This document shows positions 24,510 through 34,551 of a DNA stretch of 48,687 nt, piece after piece. Made by a program: the position numbers and the translations under genes. This stretch comes from Candidatus Magasanikbacteria bacterium RIFOXYD2_FULL_41_14 (GTDB taxonomy: Bacteria > Patescibacteriota > Patescibacteriia > Magasanikbacterales > GWA2-37-8). Under the pieces are notes generated by a model that was not told the DNA's origin, did not search any database, and saw nothing but the letters and a program-made list of their open reading frames with translations. Numbering within the stretch: position 1 is the first letter of the stretch; each line of letters opens with the position of its first letter. The stretch lies in NCBI GenBank assembly GCA_001784475.1, contig MFRE01000012.1, positions 768 to 49,454 of the forward strand. The letters run 5' to 3'.

Positions 24510-26789
24510 ATGTCAGTAAAAAATTTATTGCACAAATTTAAAACGGTCACGCAACCAATACTACCAATAATTGCATCATTATTCGTTGCCGGCGGTTGGA
24601 GCTGGTATCATTCTCCCCATCATATTATCTTGACGGTATTTTCTGTATCCATCGTTGTCGCGTCTATTTTAGCCGTCTTTTTTTATCTTTTTAAATTCTT
24701 CTTTACACGCTATGCGACCAATTCATATCGTCACCCCTTCTGGAGCAACAACTTTCCGGATTATCTCAATAATATTTATTTCTCATTGTCTTTGTTGTTT
24801 TTAGTTTTTTTCTTGCAAAATGAAATCATCAGCGTGGTTTATTTTATTGCTGTCATTGCAATTATCTTTGCTACTATCCAATCAGCCCTAAACCACCACC
24901 CAGCGGGAGAGCGATGGCGGACGATAAATAAATTGGCTTTTACTTTGGCGATTTTTCTCTTTATCATTAATGGCACCTGCCAGTATCTGGCATCACGCTA
25001 TTATATTCTTGACCCATCGGCTAAATTCTACAACATCAATATTTTCCGCGCTTGGGCAATGACCATGTTTTGGATGGCTGGTTTTTCGGCTGCGTATTTA
25101 TTGCTAATCAAAATTAAAGGACGCGCCAAGTGGCTCGCGCTCATTGGTTGGATTACTATTTTTGTAGTAGTTCTCGTGTTGTGGTTGCTAAATATTGGGG
25201 TCTTATATTTTTCTGGCTTATACCTAAACCCCACCGCCGCCTTGCACGCTGAGGGCGGAGAAGGAACTTTATTCCTCAACTGGCTTACGCTTGTCTTAGC
25301 ATTGTCCGGAATTGTGGCACTCACGATATTTATTTTAATCACCAAAAAATTAATTCGATCCCATCTTTCTACTCCCGGCCAATATTGGCCATTTTATCAT
25401 TGGACAATTATTATCATCGCTATTTTTTCTTTAGTGGGCATCTCTTCTTTTCGAACCACGCCGGAATTTATCGTTGTACGCTCATTTTATAAATTTTTTA
25501 CTGGCATTCAAAATCAAGTGGAATTGAAACCGGTTGTAAAAGAAAAATTAAAACGCTTCGGAATAAATTATAATTACGACGAATTCTATCTAGCCCATCG
25601 TCCCAATACTTACCCCCCGACTTCCACGCCGCTGTTGTCTGTCAACCAAACAGATGCCAAACCAAACATTATCGCAATTTTCTTTGAATCATTTTCTGCT
25701 CGCCTGACGGAAATGGAAAGTCCGCAATTTAAGGGATTGACACCAGGTTTAAAAGAAATGGCTGACAACCAAAATACCACGGTCTTTACAAACTATTATA
25801 ATGGCTCAACACCGACTATTACCGGGCTCATTGCTCAATTATGTTCTTTTTTGCCTCCCACTGGCCATGACGAAATTGAAAAAGAGAATCATCTAAACAC
25901 TTTACACCTATCTTGTCTACCAAAAATTCTAAAACAAAATGGCTATAATTACGTCAATTATGTAACTGCAATTTCAAAAACATTTGCTCACAAGGACACG
26001 CTCTTTCCAAGCATGGGTGTTGACGAAATATTTGGAACCGCTGAACTCAAAAAATTAACAAACGAAAAACCACTTTCTTGGGGATTCTCAGATCACCAGC
26101 TGTATCCTCTAATGGAAAAAATACTTAAAGACAAAGCGCGCGAACCGTATTTAACCATCCTGTCAACTGTTGATAATCATCCGCCCTACACTCTGGCCCA
26201 GGATATGGTTAAATATGGTGACGGCAAAGACAATATGTTAAATTCGGTACATACGAGCGACGACGCTTTTAAAATATTTTGGGATAGTTTTATTACAAGT
26301 CCGGCGGCAAATGATACCATTCTCATAGTCGCGGCGGATCATGCAATTTTCCCCACGGCCTACAACAAAAAAAGTTTTCCAGATTTTGCCGGTAAAGCAA
26401 CTTTTTATGATAAAATCATGTACATGATTTATATTCCCGATAATCCTTTGCCAAAATCAGTGGATACCTATGCTTCAAGCATTGATTACACCCCCACCTT
26501 GCTACAAATTTTAGGCATTAATAGTTCTAACTCATTTGATGGCCATTCAATTTTCAGTGATCGGTCAAAATATCCCAACCTAATTGGCATGCACGAATTA
26601 GGATTATACATAAACGAAGAGACGCCTGATGGCAAGCGCCAGCTGTCTTACTCTGTTCCCACAGAAATCACCTGTGGGGCTTCTGATTATTCGGTTGACC
26701 CAGCTTCGCCTTTAACCTTATGTGAGCTGCTTGAATTTTACCAGTGGAAACGCCAACGTCTGGAAAAAGGCCAGTTTTGGGATAAATAA
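24510..26789 (+). CDS. LtaS/MdoB-type membrane phosphoglycerol transferase (sulfatase fold)
   Basis: 759 residues. The N-terminal ~320 residues form several membrane segments (for example LPIIASLFVAGG, IVVASILAVFFYLFKFFF, WITIFVVVLVLWLLN). The extracytoplasmic sulfatase-like domain begins at KPNIIAIFFESFSARLTEME. GSTPTITGLIAQLC has the expected nucleophile threonine, and LIVAADHAIFP carries the metal-binding Asp-His. In LtaS/OpgB relatives this domain moves phosphoglycerol from phosphatidylglycerol onto a polymer. The acceptor here is unknown. Followed by a clear terminator. Confidence 0.82.
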   Translation: MSVKNLLHKFKTVTQPILPIIASLFVAGGWSWYHSPHHIILTVFSVSIVVASILAVFFYLFKFFFTRYATNSYRHPFWSNNFPDYLNNIYFSLSLLFLVFFLQNEIISVVYFIAVIAIIFATIQSALNHHPAGERWRTINKLAFTLAIFLFIINGTCQYLASRYYILDPSAKFYNINIFRAWAMTMFWMAGFSAAYLLLIKIKGRAKWLALIGWITIFVVVLVLWLLNIGVLYFSGLYLNPTAALHAEGGEGTLFLNWLTLVLALSGIVALTIFILITKKLIRSHLSTPGQYWPFYHWTIIIIAIFSLVGISSFRTTPEFIVVRSFYKFFTGIQNQVELKPVVKEKLKRFGINYNYDEFYLAHRPNTYPPTSTPLLSVNQTDAKPNIIAIFFESFSARLTEMESPQFKGLTPGLKEMADNQNTTVFTNYYNGSTPTITGLIAQLCSFLPPTGHDEIEKENHLNTLHLSCLPKILKQNGYNYVNYVTAISKTFAHKDTLFPSMGVDEIFGTAELKKLTNEKPLSWGFSDHQLYPLMEKILKDKAREPYLTILSTVDNHPPYTLAQDMVKYGDGKDNMLNSVHTSDDAFKIFWDSFITSPAANDTILIVAADHAIFPTAYNKKSFPDFAGKATFYDKIMYMIYIPDNPLPKSVDTYASSIDYTPTLLQILGINSSNSFDGHSIFSDRSKYPNLIGMHELGLYINEETPDGKRQLSYSVPTEITCGASDYSVDPASPLTLCELLEFYQWKRQRLEKGQFWDK

Positions 26790-26813
26790 AAATTTTATTA
26801 AAGCCAAACCAAA

Positions 26814-26840
26814 AAACCTTGCTTAAACAAGGTTTTTTTG
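26814..26840 (+). terminator. Intrinsic terminator after the LtaS-like gene
   Basis: AAACCTTG-CTTAAA-CAAGGTTTTTTT: an 8-bp stem and T7 tail, 24 nt after the stop codon. Confidence 0.85.
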
Positions 26841-26882
26841 ATAAAATACAGAAAATAATTCATAGTCAACCGAAATACAAAT

Positions 26883-29405
26883 ATGGACACAAATGAAATG
26901 TCGGCTATTTTTAGTAACCACAAACAATATTTGGGCTTAACTGCAAGCGAAGCCAATAAACGCCTGGATCTTTATGGCCCAAACTCACGGCCCGCTCCCG
27001 CCAAAACACATTGGTACAAACGGCTTTTGGTCATAATTTCCGAACCAATGATTCTGTTATTATTGTCCGCATCCGCAATTTATTTTTTTATTGGCGATAA
27101 AATTGAAACGATTATTTTATTAATATCAATTATACCAATCTTAGTAATTGAATTTGTCCATGGACAAAAAACCGACACCGCCGTTAGCGCTCTCGACAAA
27201 GTTCTGGTCCAATTTGCTTCGGTGTATCGCGACCATACCGTAGTCAAGCTAGAAGTCGCTAACATCGTTCCGGGAGATTTAGTTTATTTAACAGCGGGTG
27301 ACAAAATACCAGCCGACGGCATCATCATTAATTCGCCAGGTTTAATGGTTGATGAATCAATTTTAACCGGAGAATCTGTCTCCGCACCAAAACAAGAAGC
27401 AATAAATGAAAAAGAAAATAACGCTGACACTCTTCTCCAGCAAGGTACACTTGTCACTCAAGGCGAAGCAAAAATGCTCGTTACCACAACTGGAATTAAA
27501 ACCGCCTACGGCCGACTTGGAGAATTGCTAAAAAATATTGACGAACAAAGCACGCCACTTCAAAAAAAAATCCGCCGCTTAATCACCAGTATTGCCATAA
27601 TAGCCGGAGTGGTTGCTTTTACAATTGGTATAATTATGGGACTCCGAATCGGCTGGGCCAACGGAATTCTAAGCGCCATCACAATGGCAATGTCTTTGAT
27701 CCCGGAGGAGTTCCCCATAGTGTTTAATGTATTTCTAATTATGGGCGTCTGGCGGATGACACACAAAAACGCATTGGTCAGAAAAATGGCGATGGTGGAA
27801 ATTTTGGGGTCCACCACAGTTATTTGTACTGACAAAACTGGAACATTGACTACCGGAAAAATGTTGCTACAGAAAATTTTTTATAAAGACCAACTAATAG
27901 AAGCTGACGATCTTCTTAAAAAATCTAGCACCATAATTGAACCGGTAACCGCCGCCCTTTTGGCACTTGAACAAATTGCGATTGACCCGATGGAAATTGA
28001 AGTACAACGCTTTGCTAAACAAATACACATTAATTTAGAAAATCTTTACCAAAGCCACGAATTAATTGAGGACCGCACTTTCGAAAGTAAAACTAAAATG
28101 GTTCACCACCTTTGGCAGGATAAGGCGGGAAACTTACGACAGTATTCCGCCGGAGCTCCTGAAAATATTATTAACAATTCTTTAATATCCGATAAGGAAC
28201 GCGCGCGTCTTAAGGTCGCGTACGAATCTATGGCCGCACAAGGATACCGAGTAATTGCTATAGCCACCAAATTATTAAAAGACAACGAGCAAATAGGAAT
28301 TGATAACCTTGAATTTCAAGCGCTGTTTGCGCTTTACGACCCACCGCGAGACGGTGTCAAGGAAGCAATTCAACTATGCCAAAAAGCCGGGATAAGAATT
28401 ATTATGATAACTGGTGACAATAAATTAACCGCTCATAATATTGCTGAACAAATTGGCTTAAAACATAACGAAGAATTAATTGGTGAAACTGAATTAAAAA
28501 ATCTATCACCGGCCGCCTTAGAACAAATGGTAAAAACTCATGACATTTTTGCCCGCATTAAACCAGAAGAAAAATATTTATTAGTTGAAGCACTACAAAA
28601 AAACGGCGAGATTGTCGCAATGACTGGCGATGGCGTCAATGATGCTCCTGCTTTAAAAAAAGCAGATATCGGTATTGCTATGGGCGAAAGAGGTACAGAG
28701 GTGGCCCGGGCGGCCGCCGGCATAATTTTAACAGATGACAATTTTGCATCAATCGCCAATGCCGTAAAAGATGGAAGAAAAATTTATGACAATTTACGAC
28801 AAGCATTTGTGTTTTTATTAACTTTCCACATACCAATTGTGGTCTTAGCATTTTTCCCACTATTCTGGGGGGACACCCTGATTTTTCACCCAATTCATAT
28901 AATTTTTTTGGAGTTATTTTGCGATCCGGCGGCAGTACTTGGCTTTGAACACGAAAAAGCGCGACACAACCTGATGAATGAACCGCCGCGACCTTCAAAC
29001 GCTCCACTTATTAATCGCGCCATGATTTGGCAAATTATCATTCAGGGCTTAGGGATTGCTGTAATCAGTTGTGGTTTTTATATTTACTGGTCATTTTATC
29101 AAAACGACATTGCTTTAGGGCGCACCACCGCTTTTGTCAGTTTAGTTTTTGGTCAGATTTTGATTATATTTTTTTCACGTGAGTGGGAACAGATTAAGAG
29201 CAACAGTTTATTACTAATAATAGGGCTCGCTACTATTACTGCCATTATCTTAATTATTGAAATCAAACAACTAACGGGAATATTCCAATTTAGTCACCTC
29301 AGTCAATCCACTTTAATAGCCACGACAATAATCTGCGCGATTTTTACCTTCGCCTTTGCTCGGCTAGGACGTTGGGCAAACAGATTTACAGCTAAAAAAA
29401 TATAG
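26883..29405 (+). CDS. P-type cation-transporting ATPase (P2-like, PEEFP subgroup)
   Basis: 840 residues. Actuator domain LTGESVSAPKQE, phosphorylation site ICTDKTGTLTTGK, nucleotide-binding domain with a KMVHH segment, and hinge MTGDGVNDAPALKKADIGIAMGERGTEVARAAA. The M4 ion-binding segment reads SLIPEEFPIVFNVF rather than the PEGL of SERCA/PMCA Ca2+ pumps. PEEFP marks a bacterial subgroup of uncertain ion specificity, so Ca2+, Mn2+ or another cation is possible. About ten membrane helices are visible. The start is ATG at 26883; rlmN follows after 2 nt. Confidence 0.9.
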   Translation: MDTNEMSAIFSNHKQYLGLTASEANKRLDLYGPNSRPAPAKTHWYKRLLVIISEPMILLLLSASAIYFFIGDKIETIILLISIIPILVIEFVHGQKTDTAVSALDKVLVQFASVYRDHTVVKLEVANIVPGDLVYLTAGDKIPADGIIINSPGLMVDESILTGESVSAPKQEAINEKENNADTLLQQGTLVTQGEAKMLVTTTGIKTAYGRLGELLKNIDEQSTPLQKKIRRLITSIAIIAGVVAFTIGIIMGLRIGWANGILSAITMAMSLIPEEFPIVFNVFLIMGVWRMTHKNALVRKMAMVEILGSTTVICTDKTGTLTTGKMLLQKIFYKDQLIEADDLLKKSSTIIEPVTAALLALEQIAIDPMEIEVQRFAKQIHINLENLYQSHELIEDRTFESKTKMVHHLWQDKAGNLRQYSAGAPENIINNSLISDKERARLKVAYESMAAQGYRVIAIATKLLKDNEQIGIDNLEFQALFALYDPPRDGVKEAIQLCQKAGIRIIMITGDNKLTAHNIAEQIGLKHNEELIGETELKNLSPAALEQMVKTHDIFARIKPEEKYLLVEALQKNGEIVAMTGDGVNDAPALKKADIGIAMGERGTEVARAAAGIILTDDNFASIANAVKDGRKIYDNLRQAFVFLLTFHIPIVVLAFFPLFWGDTLIFHPIHIIFLELFCDPAAVLGFEHEKARHNLMNEPPRPSNAPLINRAMIWQIIIQGLGIAVISCGFYIYWSFYQNDIALGRTTAFVSLVFGQILIIFFSREWEQIKSNSLLLIIGLATITAIILIIEIKQLTGIFQFSHLSQSTLIATTIICAIFTFAFARLGRWANRFTAKKI

Positions 29406-29407
29406 CT

Positions 29408-30454
29408 ATGAATAATTTAATTGAAATATTGGCGAATGAGCCACCCTACCGCCAAAAACAAATTCAAGCGGCTTGGTTTGATATAAAGGTACGCTCTTAT
29501 GACCAAATCAGCACATTGCCACAAAGTTTGCGTTTCAAACTCGCCAACGCAGATTTCCTAACAGTGGCACCAACTGGTGTAGCTGAAGACAAAGATGATC
29601 AAACATTCAAAACACTGCTGCATTTAAAAGACGGCGTCGCTATTGAAACGGTTTTGATGGGACGTGTCAATAAGAAATTGGTCGGACGAGAAGGTGAAAC
29701 CCGCTATACCATTTGCGTTTCTTCACAAGTCGGTTGTCCGATGCGTTGCACTTTTTGCGCTACCGGTCGGCTCGGTTTAAAAAGAAATTTAACCTGGCAA
29801 GAAATTTTAGATCAATATCGCTTTTGGAATTACTTCATCGCAGACAATCTGAAAGGACGAATCGACAATATAGTTTTTATGGGTCAGGGTGAGCCAATGT
29901 TAAACTATGAAAATGTTAAACAGACAATCAATCTCATCTTAAAAAATACTGATTTAGGCCCGCGTCAAATTACTGTTTCTACTGTTGGCGTCAAAGCCGG
30001 TATGGAAAAAATAGTGACCGACCCAGAGTGGCCACCAGTTCGATTTGCGCTTTCACTGCATAGCGCAATTACTGAAACTAGACAAAAATTAATCCCCTCT
30101 CATTCTGGTGGATTTTTAGAGTGGCTTCCTGAGTGGTCAAAACAATATCACGAACGTTTTCCATCACGCAATCATTTTGTTGGTTTGGAATACACCTTTA
30201 TTAATGGCACCAATGATGACGACAAACACTTAAAGGCACTGGTAAAATTAGCATCTAAACTAGGTAAAGTTCGCATTAATCTTATCCCTTACAATTCCAC
30301 CGACCCGAACATGCTTGGTAGCCCAATAGAAACAATTGAACACTGGCGCGACGAACTCATGAAAAAGGATTTTGTAGTTACCATTCGCCGCTCCCAAGGA
30401 CAACGAATTGCCGCGGCCTGCGGACAACTCGCCAATAAACAATCTGAAAAATAA
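29408..30454 (+). CDS. rlmN: 23S rRNA (adenine-2503-C2)-methyltransferase
   Basis: Radical SAM enzyme that methylates A2503 of 23S rRNA (and in some bacteria A37 of tRNA). Length 348. CVSSQVGCPMRCTFCATGRLGL provides the CxxxCxxC iron-sulfur site, VFMGQGEPMLNYENV the GEP motif, TVSTVGV and RFALSLHSA the barrel strands. The C-terminal RRSQGQRIAAACGQL has the second catalytic cysteine. A cysteine involved in mRNA/protein cross-link resolution is thus present. Placed 2 nt after the P-type ATPase stop, so translation may be coupled. Confidence 0.93.
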   Translation: MNNLIEILANEPPYRQKQIQAAWFDIKVRSYDQISTLPQSLRFKLANADFLTVAPTGVAEDKDDQTFKTLLHLKDGVAIETVLMGRVNKKLVGREGETRYTICVSSQVGCPMRCTFCATGRLGLKRNLTWQEILDQYRFWNYFIADNLKGRIDNIVFMGQGEPMLNYENVKQTINLILKNTDLGPRQITVSTVGVKAGMEKIVTDPEWPPVRFALSLHSAITETRQKLIPSHSGGFLEWLPEWSKQYHERFPSRNHFVGLEYTFINGTNDDDKHLKALVKLASKLGKVRINLIPYNSTDPNMLGSPIETIEHWRDELMKKDFVVTIRRSQGQRIAAACGQLANKQSEK

Positions 30455-30471
30455 ATTTATAAGTAATAATT

Positions 30472-31461
30472 ATGAACATAACAATCCTCGGTGCCGGTAA
30501 TATGGGAACGGCCTTAGCCCAAGTCATAGCAAAAAATGGTCATAAAGTAACATTGTGGAACGTGGAAATTGATCCAGAACCATTGGAACAAATTGCGCGC
30601 TTTAAGGAAAATAAAAAATATTTACCGGGAATAAAATTATCAAAAAACATAAAACCGGAACCGGATTTGAAACGAGCACTAAATGGCGCACAAGTATTGG
30701 TGCTGGCTATTCCAAGTAAATATATTTTAACAATTTTAAAACGCGCACGGCCATATTTAAAAGGAAAAATAATTTGTCTTAATGCTTCTAAGGGTTTTAC
30801 TGATAATTTAGAAACAATATCGGTTACAGCCAAGAAATTACTACCGAAATTATCACAAACATCTTTGGGAAGCTTATCCGGACCGGCCATTGCCACTGAT
30901 TTGGCACTTGGTAAATTTACCGCCATGGACATAGCATCTAGTAATAAACATACAATTAAGGTGGCGCGTGAAATTTTGGGAAAAAATAAACTAAAATTAA
31001 ACGCCTCATCTGATTTAATTGGCGTCGAAACCGCTGGCGCAATTAAAAATGTGTACGCGATCGCGCTCGGTATAGCGGTAGCCCTTGATTATTCCCACAA
31101 CACTATTTCCGCTTTAATGGTTGCCGCTCTCAAAGAAATGTCTGTACTGATCAAAGCCGCCGGCGGACAAAGTAACACCGTACTCGGACTTTCTGGTGTT
31201 GGCGATCTCATTGGCACCGGTCTTTGCCCGACTTCGCGCAATCACCGTTTCGGCAACTGCTTGGCGCATGGATTGTGTACAGCCGATGCACTTCTCCAAG
31301 TGAAACAAATAGTGGAAGGCGTCCCAGCCACAAGCACCATAGAACGACTCGGCAAAAAATACCAAATAAAATTACCATTAGCCCACCTGGTAGCGCTCTG
31401 TGTTAAAGGAGCAAAGACAAAAATTGAATTTGAAAAATATTTAAGTAAATATTCACAATGA
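30472..31461 (+). CDS. gpsA: Glycerol-3-phosphate dehydrogenase [NAD(P)+]
   Basis: Makes sn-glycerol 3-phosphate from dihydroxyacetone phosphate, the backbone of phospholipids. Length 329. ILGAGNMGTALAQVIAKNGHKVTLW is the nucleotide fold. VLAIPSKYI, CLNASKGF, LSGPAIATDLALGK, VETAGAIKNVYAIALGIAVAL with the catalytic lysine, and GLSGVGDLIGTGLCPTSRNHRFG are standard. The TGA stop overlaps the ftsI-like start (ATGA), which also shows that TGA is a genuine stop codon here. Confidence 0.94.
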   Translation: MNITILGAGNMGTALAQVIAKNGHKVTLWNVEIDPEPLEQIARFKENKKYLPGIKLSKNIKPEPDLKRALNGAQVLVLAIPSKYILTILKRARPYLKGKIICLNASKGFTDNLETISVTAKKLLPKLSQTSLGSLSGPAIATDLALGKFTAMDIASSNKHTIKVAREILGKNKLKLNASSDLIGVETAGAIKNVYAIALGIAVALDYSHNTISALMVAALKEMSVLIKAAGGQSNTVLGLSGVGDLIGTGLCPTSRNHRFGNCLAHGLCTADALLQVKQIVEGVPATSTIERLGKKYQIKLPLAHLVALCVKGAKTKIEFEKYLSKYSQ

Positions 31462-33185
31462 ACCGAAGCGCCCAAAACACAGATAGCCGTTTTGCTGTTA
31501 TTGCAGTAGTTTTTTTGTTAATAACACTTGGAATAATTAGCAAATTATTTATTTTACAAATAATTGAACACGGATATTACGCTACGCTTGCTTTGAATAC
31601 GCGAGAGATTTATCGTCAACTTTATCCGGAACGCGGCAAAATTTTTTTTAAAGACGCCCGCACCGATGAAATACACCCAGCGGCCATCAATCGCGATTAT
31701 CACCAAATTTTTGCTGTTCCCAAAGAGATAGAGAAAGAACAAGTCGCAAGCACCACTAAAAAATTAACGGAAATACTAGCCATCACCGATCTTGACGAAA
31801 TAAAAAACATTGAGAATAAATTAAGTAAACAGAATGACCCTTACGAGCCCGTCGCTAAAAAAATTGACGATGATATTTGGCAAAAAATTCAAGAACTAAA
31901 CATGCCGGGCATATATTCTTCTCCAGAAGAGTGGCGGTATTATCCCGAAAAAGAAACCGGCTCATCAATTTTGGGGTTTGCTCGCCGCGAAGATGAGCGT
32001 CAAGTTGGAAATTACGGCATTGAGGGTTACTGGAATAAAACTTTAGCTGGTCAAGAGGGATTTTTACTTGGAGAAAAAAGCGCGCTAGGTTCAATTATAT
32101 CTTTGGCTGGCCAAACTCTTAAAGACGCGCAGCCTGGATCTGATATTATATTAACTATTGATCGGGCGCTTGAAACAGAGTTGTGCTCATATCTGCGTGA
32201 CGGTTTAGAGGAATATCAGGCTAAAAGTGCGGCATTGGTTTTAATGAACCCACAAACCGGAGCAATTTTAGCGATGTGCAGCGCGCCCGATTTTGACCCC
32301 AATAACTACTCCGCCGCTAATGAAATTGATAATTATAACAATACAACGATTTTCACACCATATGAACCAGGTTCAGTATTTAAACCGATCACAGTCGCCA
32401 TGGCTATTGATCAAAATTTAACCACACCTAATAGTTATTTTGATGACCCTTGTCAAAGAAAAATTGATGGTTTTACCATTAAAAACGCCATGCAAAAATG
32501 TTATGGTACGATTACCATGACAGAAGCTTTGGAAAATTCTGTCAATACGGCGATGATTTATCTTGAAGAAAAAATGGGTTCGAAAAACTTTTTACAATAT
32601 GTAAAAAAATTCGGATTTGGGGAAAAAACCGGACTACGACTTAACACTGAAGAGCCCGGCAACATCAGCTCCCTTGAAAAAACCGGGCAAGTTTACGGCG
32701 CGGTTGCATCTTTTGGACAAGGTATCACAGTCACACCTTTACAAATCGCAGTTGCCTATTCAGCAATTGCAAATGGTGGTAAACTGCCTAAACCGATCAT
32801 TGTTTCCGAAATCCAACACCCCAACGGCCAAACTGAAAAAACAACTCCCCAAACCACCGACACAGTTGTATCAGCGCGGGCCGCCAAATTAACCGCCGGC
32901 ATGATGGTATCAGTAATTGAATCCACCCACGGGCAAACCGCACGCCTTAATCATTATTTTATGGCCGGCAAAACTGGCACCGCTCAAATTGCCGGTCCAG
33001 GCGGATATACTGAAGAAACCAACCATACTTTTGCCGGATTTGGACCGGCTGAAAAACCGGAGCTCGTCTTAGTGGTTAAATACGAGTCGCCCCAAAGACA
33101 ATGGGCTGAATCAACGGCTTCTCTAACTTTTAAAAAATCAATGGATTTTGCCTTAAAATACTTAGGCCTAACCGAAGAACGTTAA
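31458..33185 (+). CDS. ftsI: Class B penicillin-binding protein (FtsI/PBP2-like transpeptidase)
   Basis: 575 residues. One N-terminal transmembrane helix (FAVIAVVFLLITLGIISKLFIL), a dimerisation/pedestal region, then the transpeptidase domain: YEPGSVFKPITVAMAI with the SxxK nucleophile, ENSVNTAMIYL as SxN, and FMAGKTGTAQIAG as KTG. It crosslinks peptidoglycan outside the membrane, either at the septum (FtsI) or side wall (PBP2). Position in front of murF and mraY favours the division-cell-wall cluster and hence FtsI. No PASTA repeats are visible. Confidence 0.88.
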   Translation: MNRSAQNTDSRFAVIAVVFLLITLGIISKLFILQIIEHGYYATLALNTREIYRQLYPERGKIFFKDARTDEIHPAAINRDYHQIFAVPKEIEKEQVASTTKKLTEILAITDLDEIKNIENKLSKQNDPYEPVAKKIDDDIWQKIQELNMPGIYSSPEEWRYYPEKETGSSILGFARREDERQVGNYGIEGYWNKTLAGQEGFLLGEKSALGSIISLAGQTLKDAQPGSDIILTIDRALETELCSYLRDGLEEYQAKSAALVLMNPQTGAILAMCSAPDFDPNNYSAANEIDNYNNTTIFTPYEPGSVFKPITVAMAIDQNLTTPNSYFDDPCQRKIDGFTIKNAMQKCYGTITMTEALENSVNTAMIYLEEKMGSKNFLQYVKKFGFGEKTGLRLNTEEPGNISSLEKTGQVYGAVASFGQGITVTPLQIAVAYSAIANGGKLPKPIIVSEIQHPNGQTEKTTPQTTDTVVSARAAKLTAGMMVSVIESTHGQTARLNHYFMAGKTGTAQIAGPGGYTEETNHTFAGFGPAEKPELVLVVKYESPQRQWAESTASLTFKKSMDFALKYLGLTEER

Positions 33186-33212
33186 AAAAAATAAAATTAT
33201 TTTAAATATATT

Positions 33213-34505
33213 ATGTTAAAATCAATTCTTCAATATTTACTCAAATATTTTTCACAAAAAATAATTGCCAAATATTCACCCGACATTGTCGGTATTACTG
33301 GTTCAATTGGTAAAACTTCAACTAAGGAGGCAACAGCAGCAGTACTAGCAACAAAATTCAGTATTCGTAAAAGCGTTAAAAATTATAACAATGAAATTGG
33401 CTTACCTTTAACGATTATCGGCATAGAAGAAACTCCCGGGCGTTCCATTTTGGGATGGCTCAAAGTATTTAATAAAATTCGCAAACTAATTTTTTTCCGT
33501 TCAAAAAATTATCCGGAAATTTTGGTACTGGAAATGGGTGCAGATCGACCAGGAGACATAAAATATCTTACCAGTTTGGCACCGTGCAAAGTAGGCGTAC
33601 TCACATATATTTCACATGCCCACACTGAATATTTTAAGACCTTAAAAAAAATTGCCCAAGAAAAAAGACAGATTATTACTCACTTAAATAAAGACGGCTT
33701 CGCCATATTAAATTACGACAACGCCCTTGTGATGGAGAATGCTCACCTCACCAAAGCCGAAGTAATTACCTTTGGTTTTAATGAGGGAGCCGATTTGCGG
33801 GCCAGCGATATTAATATTATTTATAACGAAATTGACTGGCCCGCTGGTTTAAATTTTAAGTTAAACTACAAAGGCAATATTGTACCGGCATTTTTACCAG
33901 ATGCCGTGGCCGAACATCTTATTCCTTCCGCCTTAGCTGGCTTGGCTATCGGATTAGTATTTGGCATTAATCTTGTCGAAGGAATTGAAGCGATTAAAAA
34001 AACAACGCCGGTCGCCGGGCACATGCGCTTAATTCCCGGAATTAAAGGTACAATGCTGATTGACGACACTTACAATTCATCACCAGAACCAACAAAATCC
34101 GCTTTGCGCACCCTCCAAAAAATTGGGACTAAACCTAACGCGCGTCGCTTCGCGGTTTTGGGTGATATGCTAGAACTTGGATCGGAAACAGAAAATGCTC
34201 ACCGGGAGATCGGATTTATGACGGCTGAAACCGGTGTTGAATTTCTCATTACAGTTGGAACAGCGAGTAAATACACCGCCCAAGCCGCCCGTGAAGCCGG
34301 ACTAAGCGATGATCAGATTGCCTCATTTGATGATAGTTTTGCGGCTGGAAAATTTTTGCAACAAAAAATCGCGCAAAATGACATCGCTCTTATCAAAGGT
34401 TCACAAGGGGTGCGCATGGAAAAGATTGTCAAAGAATTAATGGCCGAACCGCTCCAATCTCGTGAATTGCTAGTGCGACAAGACCACAACTGGCTTCAAA
34501 ACTAA
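33213..34505 (+). CDS. murF: UDP-MurNAc-tripeptide D-alanyl-D-alanine ligase-like Mur ligase
   Basis: Adds D-Ala-D-Ala to the UDP-MurNAc peptide. Length 430. VGITGSIGKTSTKEATAAVL is the ATP P-loop, NNEIGLPLTI and VLEMGADRPGDIKYLTSLAPCKVGVLTYISHAHTEYF the conserved central region with the Mg-binding glutamate and histidine. LIDDTYNSSPEPTKSALRTL is diagnostic for MurF, and FAVLGDMLELG follows. The N-terminal UDP-binding domain is short compared with E. coli MurF; the protein starts almost at the P-loop (~35 residues before it), a truncation seen in some CPR Mur ligases. ATG preceded by AAATATATT. Confidence 0.88.
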   Translation: MLKSILQYLLKYFSQKIIAKYSPDIVGITGSIGKTSTKEATAAVLATKFSIRKSVKNYNNEIGLPLTIIGIEETPGRSILGWLKVFNKIRKLIFFRSKNYPEILVLEMGADRPGDIKYLTSLAPCKVGVLTYISHAHTEYFKTLKKIAQEKRQIITHLNKDGFAILNYDNALVMENAHLTKAEVITFGFNEGADLRASDINIIYNEIDWPAGLNFKLNYKGNIVPAFLPDAVAEHLIPSALAGLAIGLVFGINLVEGIEAIKKTTPVAGHMRLIPGIKGTMLIDDTYNSSPEPTKSALRTLQKIGTKPNARRFAVLGDMLELGSETENAHREIGFMTAETGVEFLITVGTASKYTAQAAREAGLSDDQIASFDDSFAAGKFLQQKIAQNDIALIKGSQGVRMEKIVKELMAEPLQSRELLVRQDHNWLQN

Positions 34506-34551
34506 AACTTGATTTTTACGGTTTTTGAGCGTAAAATGTCAAAACAAACAT

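Noticed and set aside
31459-31461. Possible TGA recoding (Gracilibacteria/Absconditabacteria code)
   Set aside because: TGA acts as the stop of gpsA in an ATGA overlap and ends the phe leader and the 69-aa gene; no in-frame TGA is needed in any core gene.
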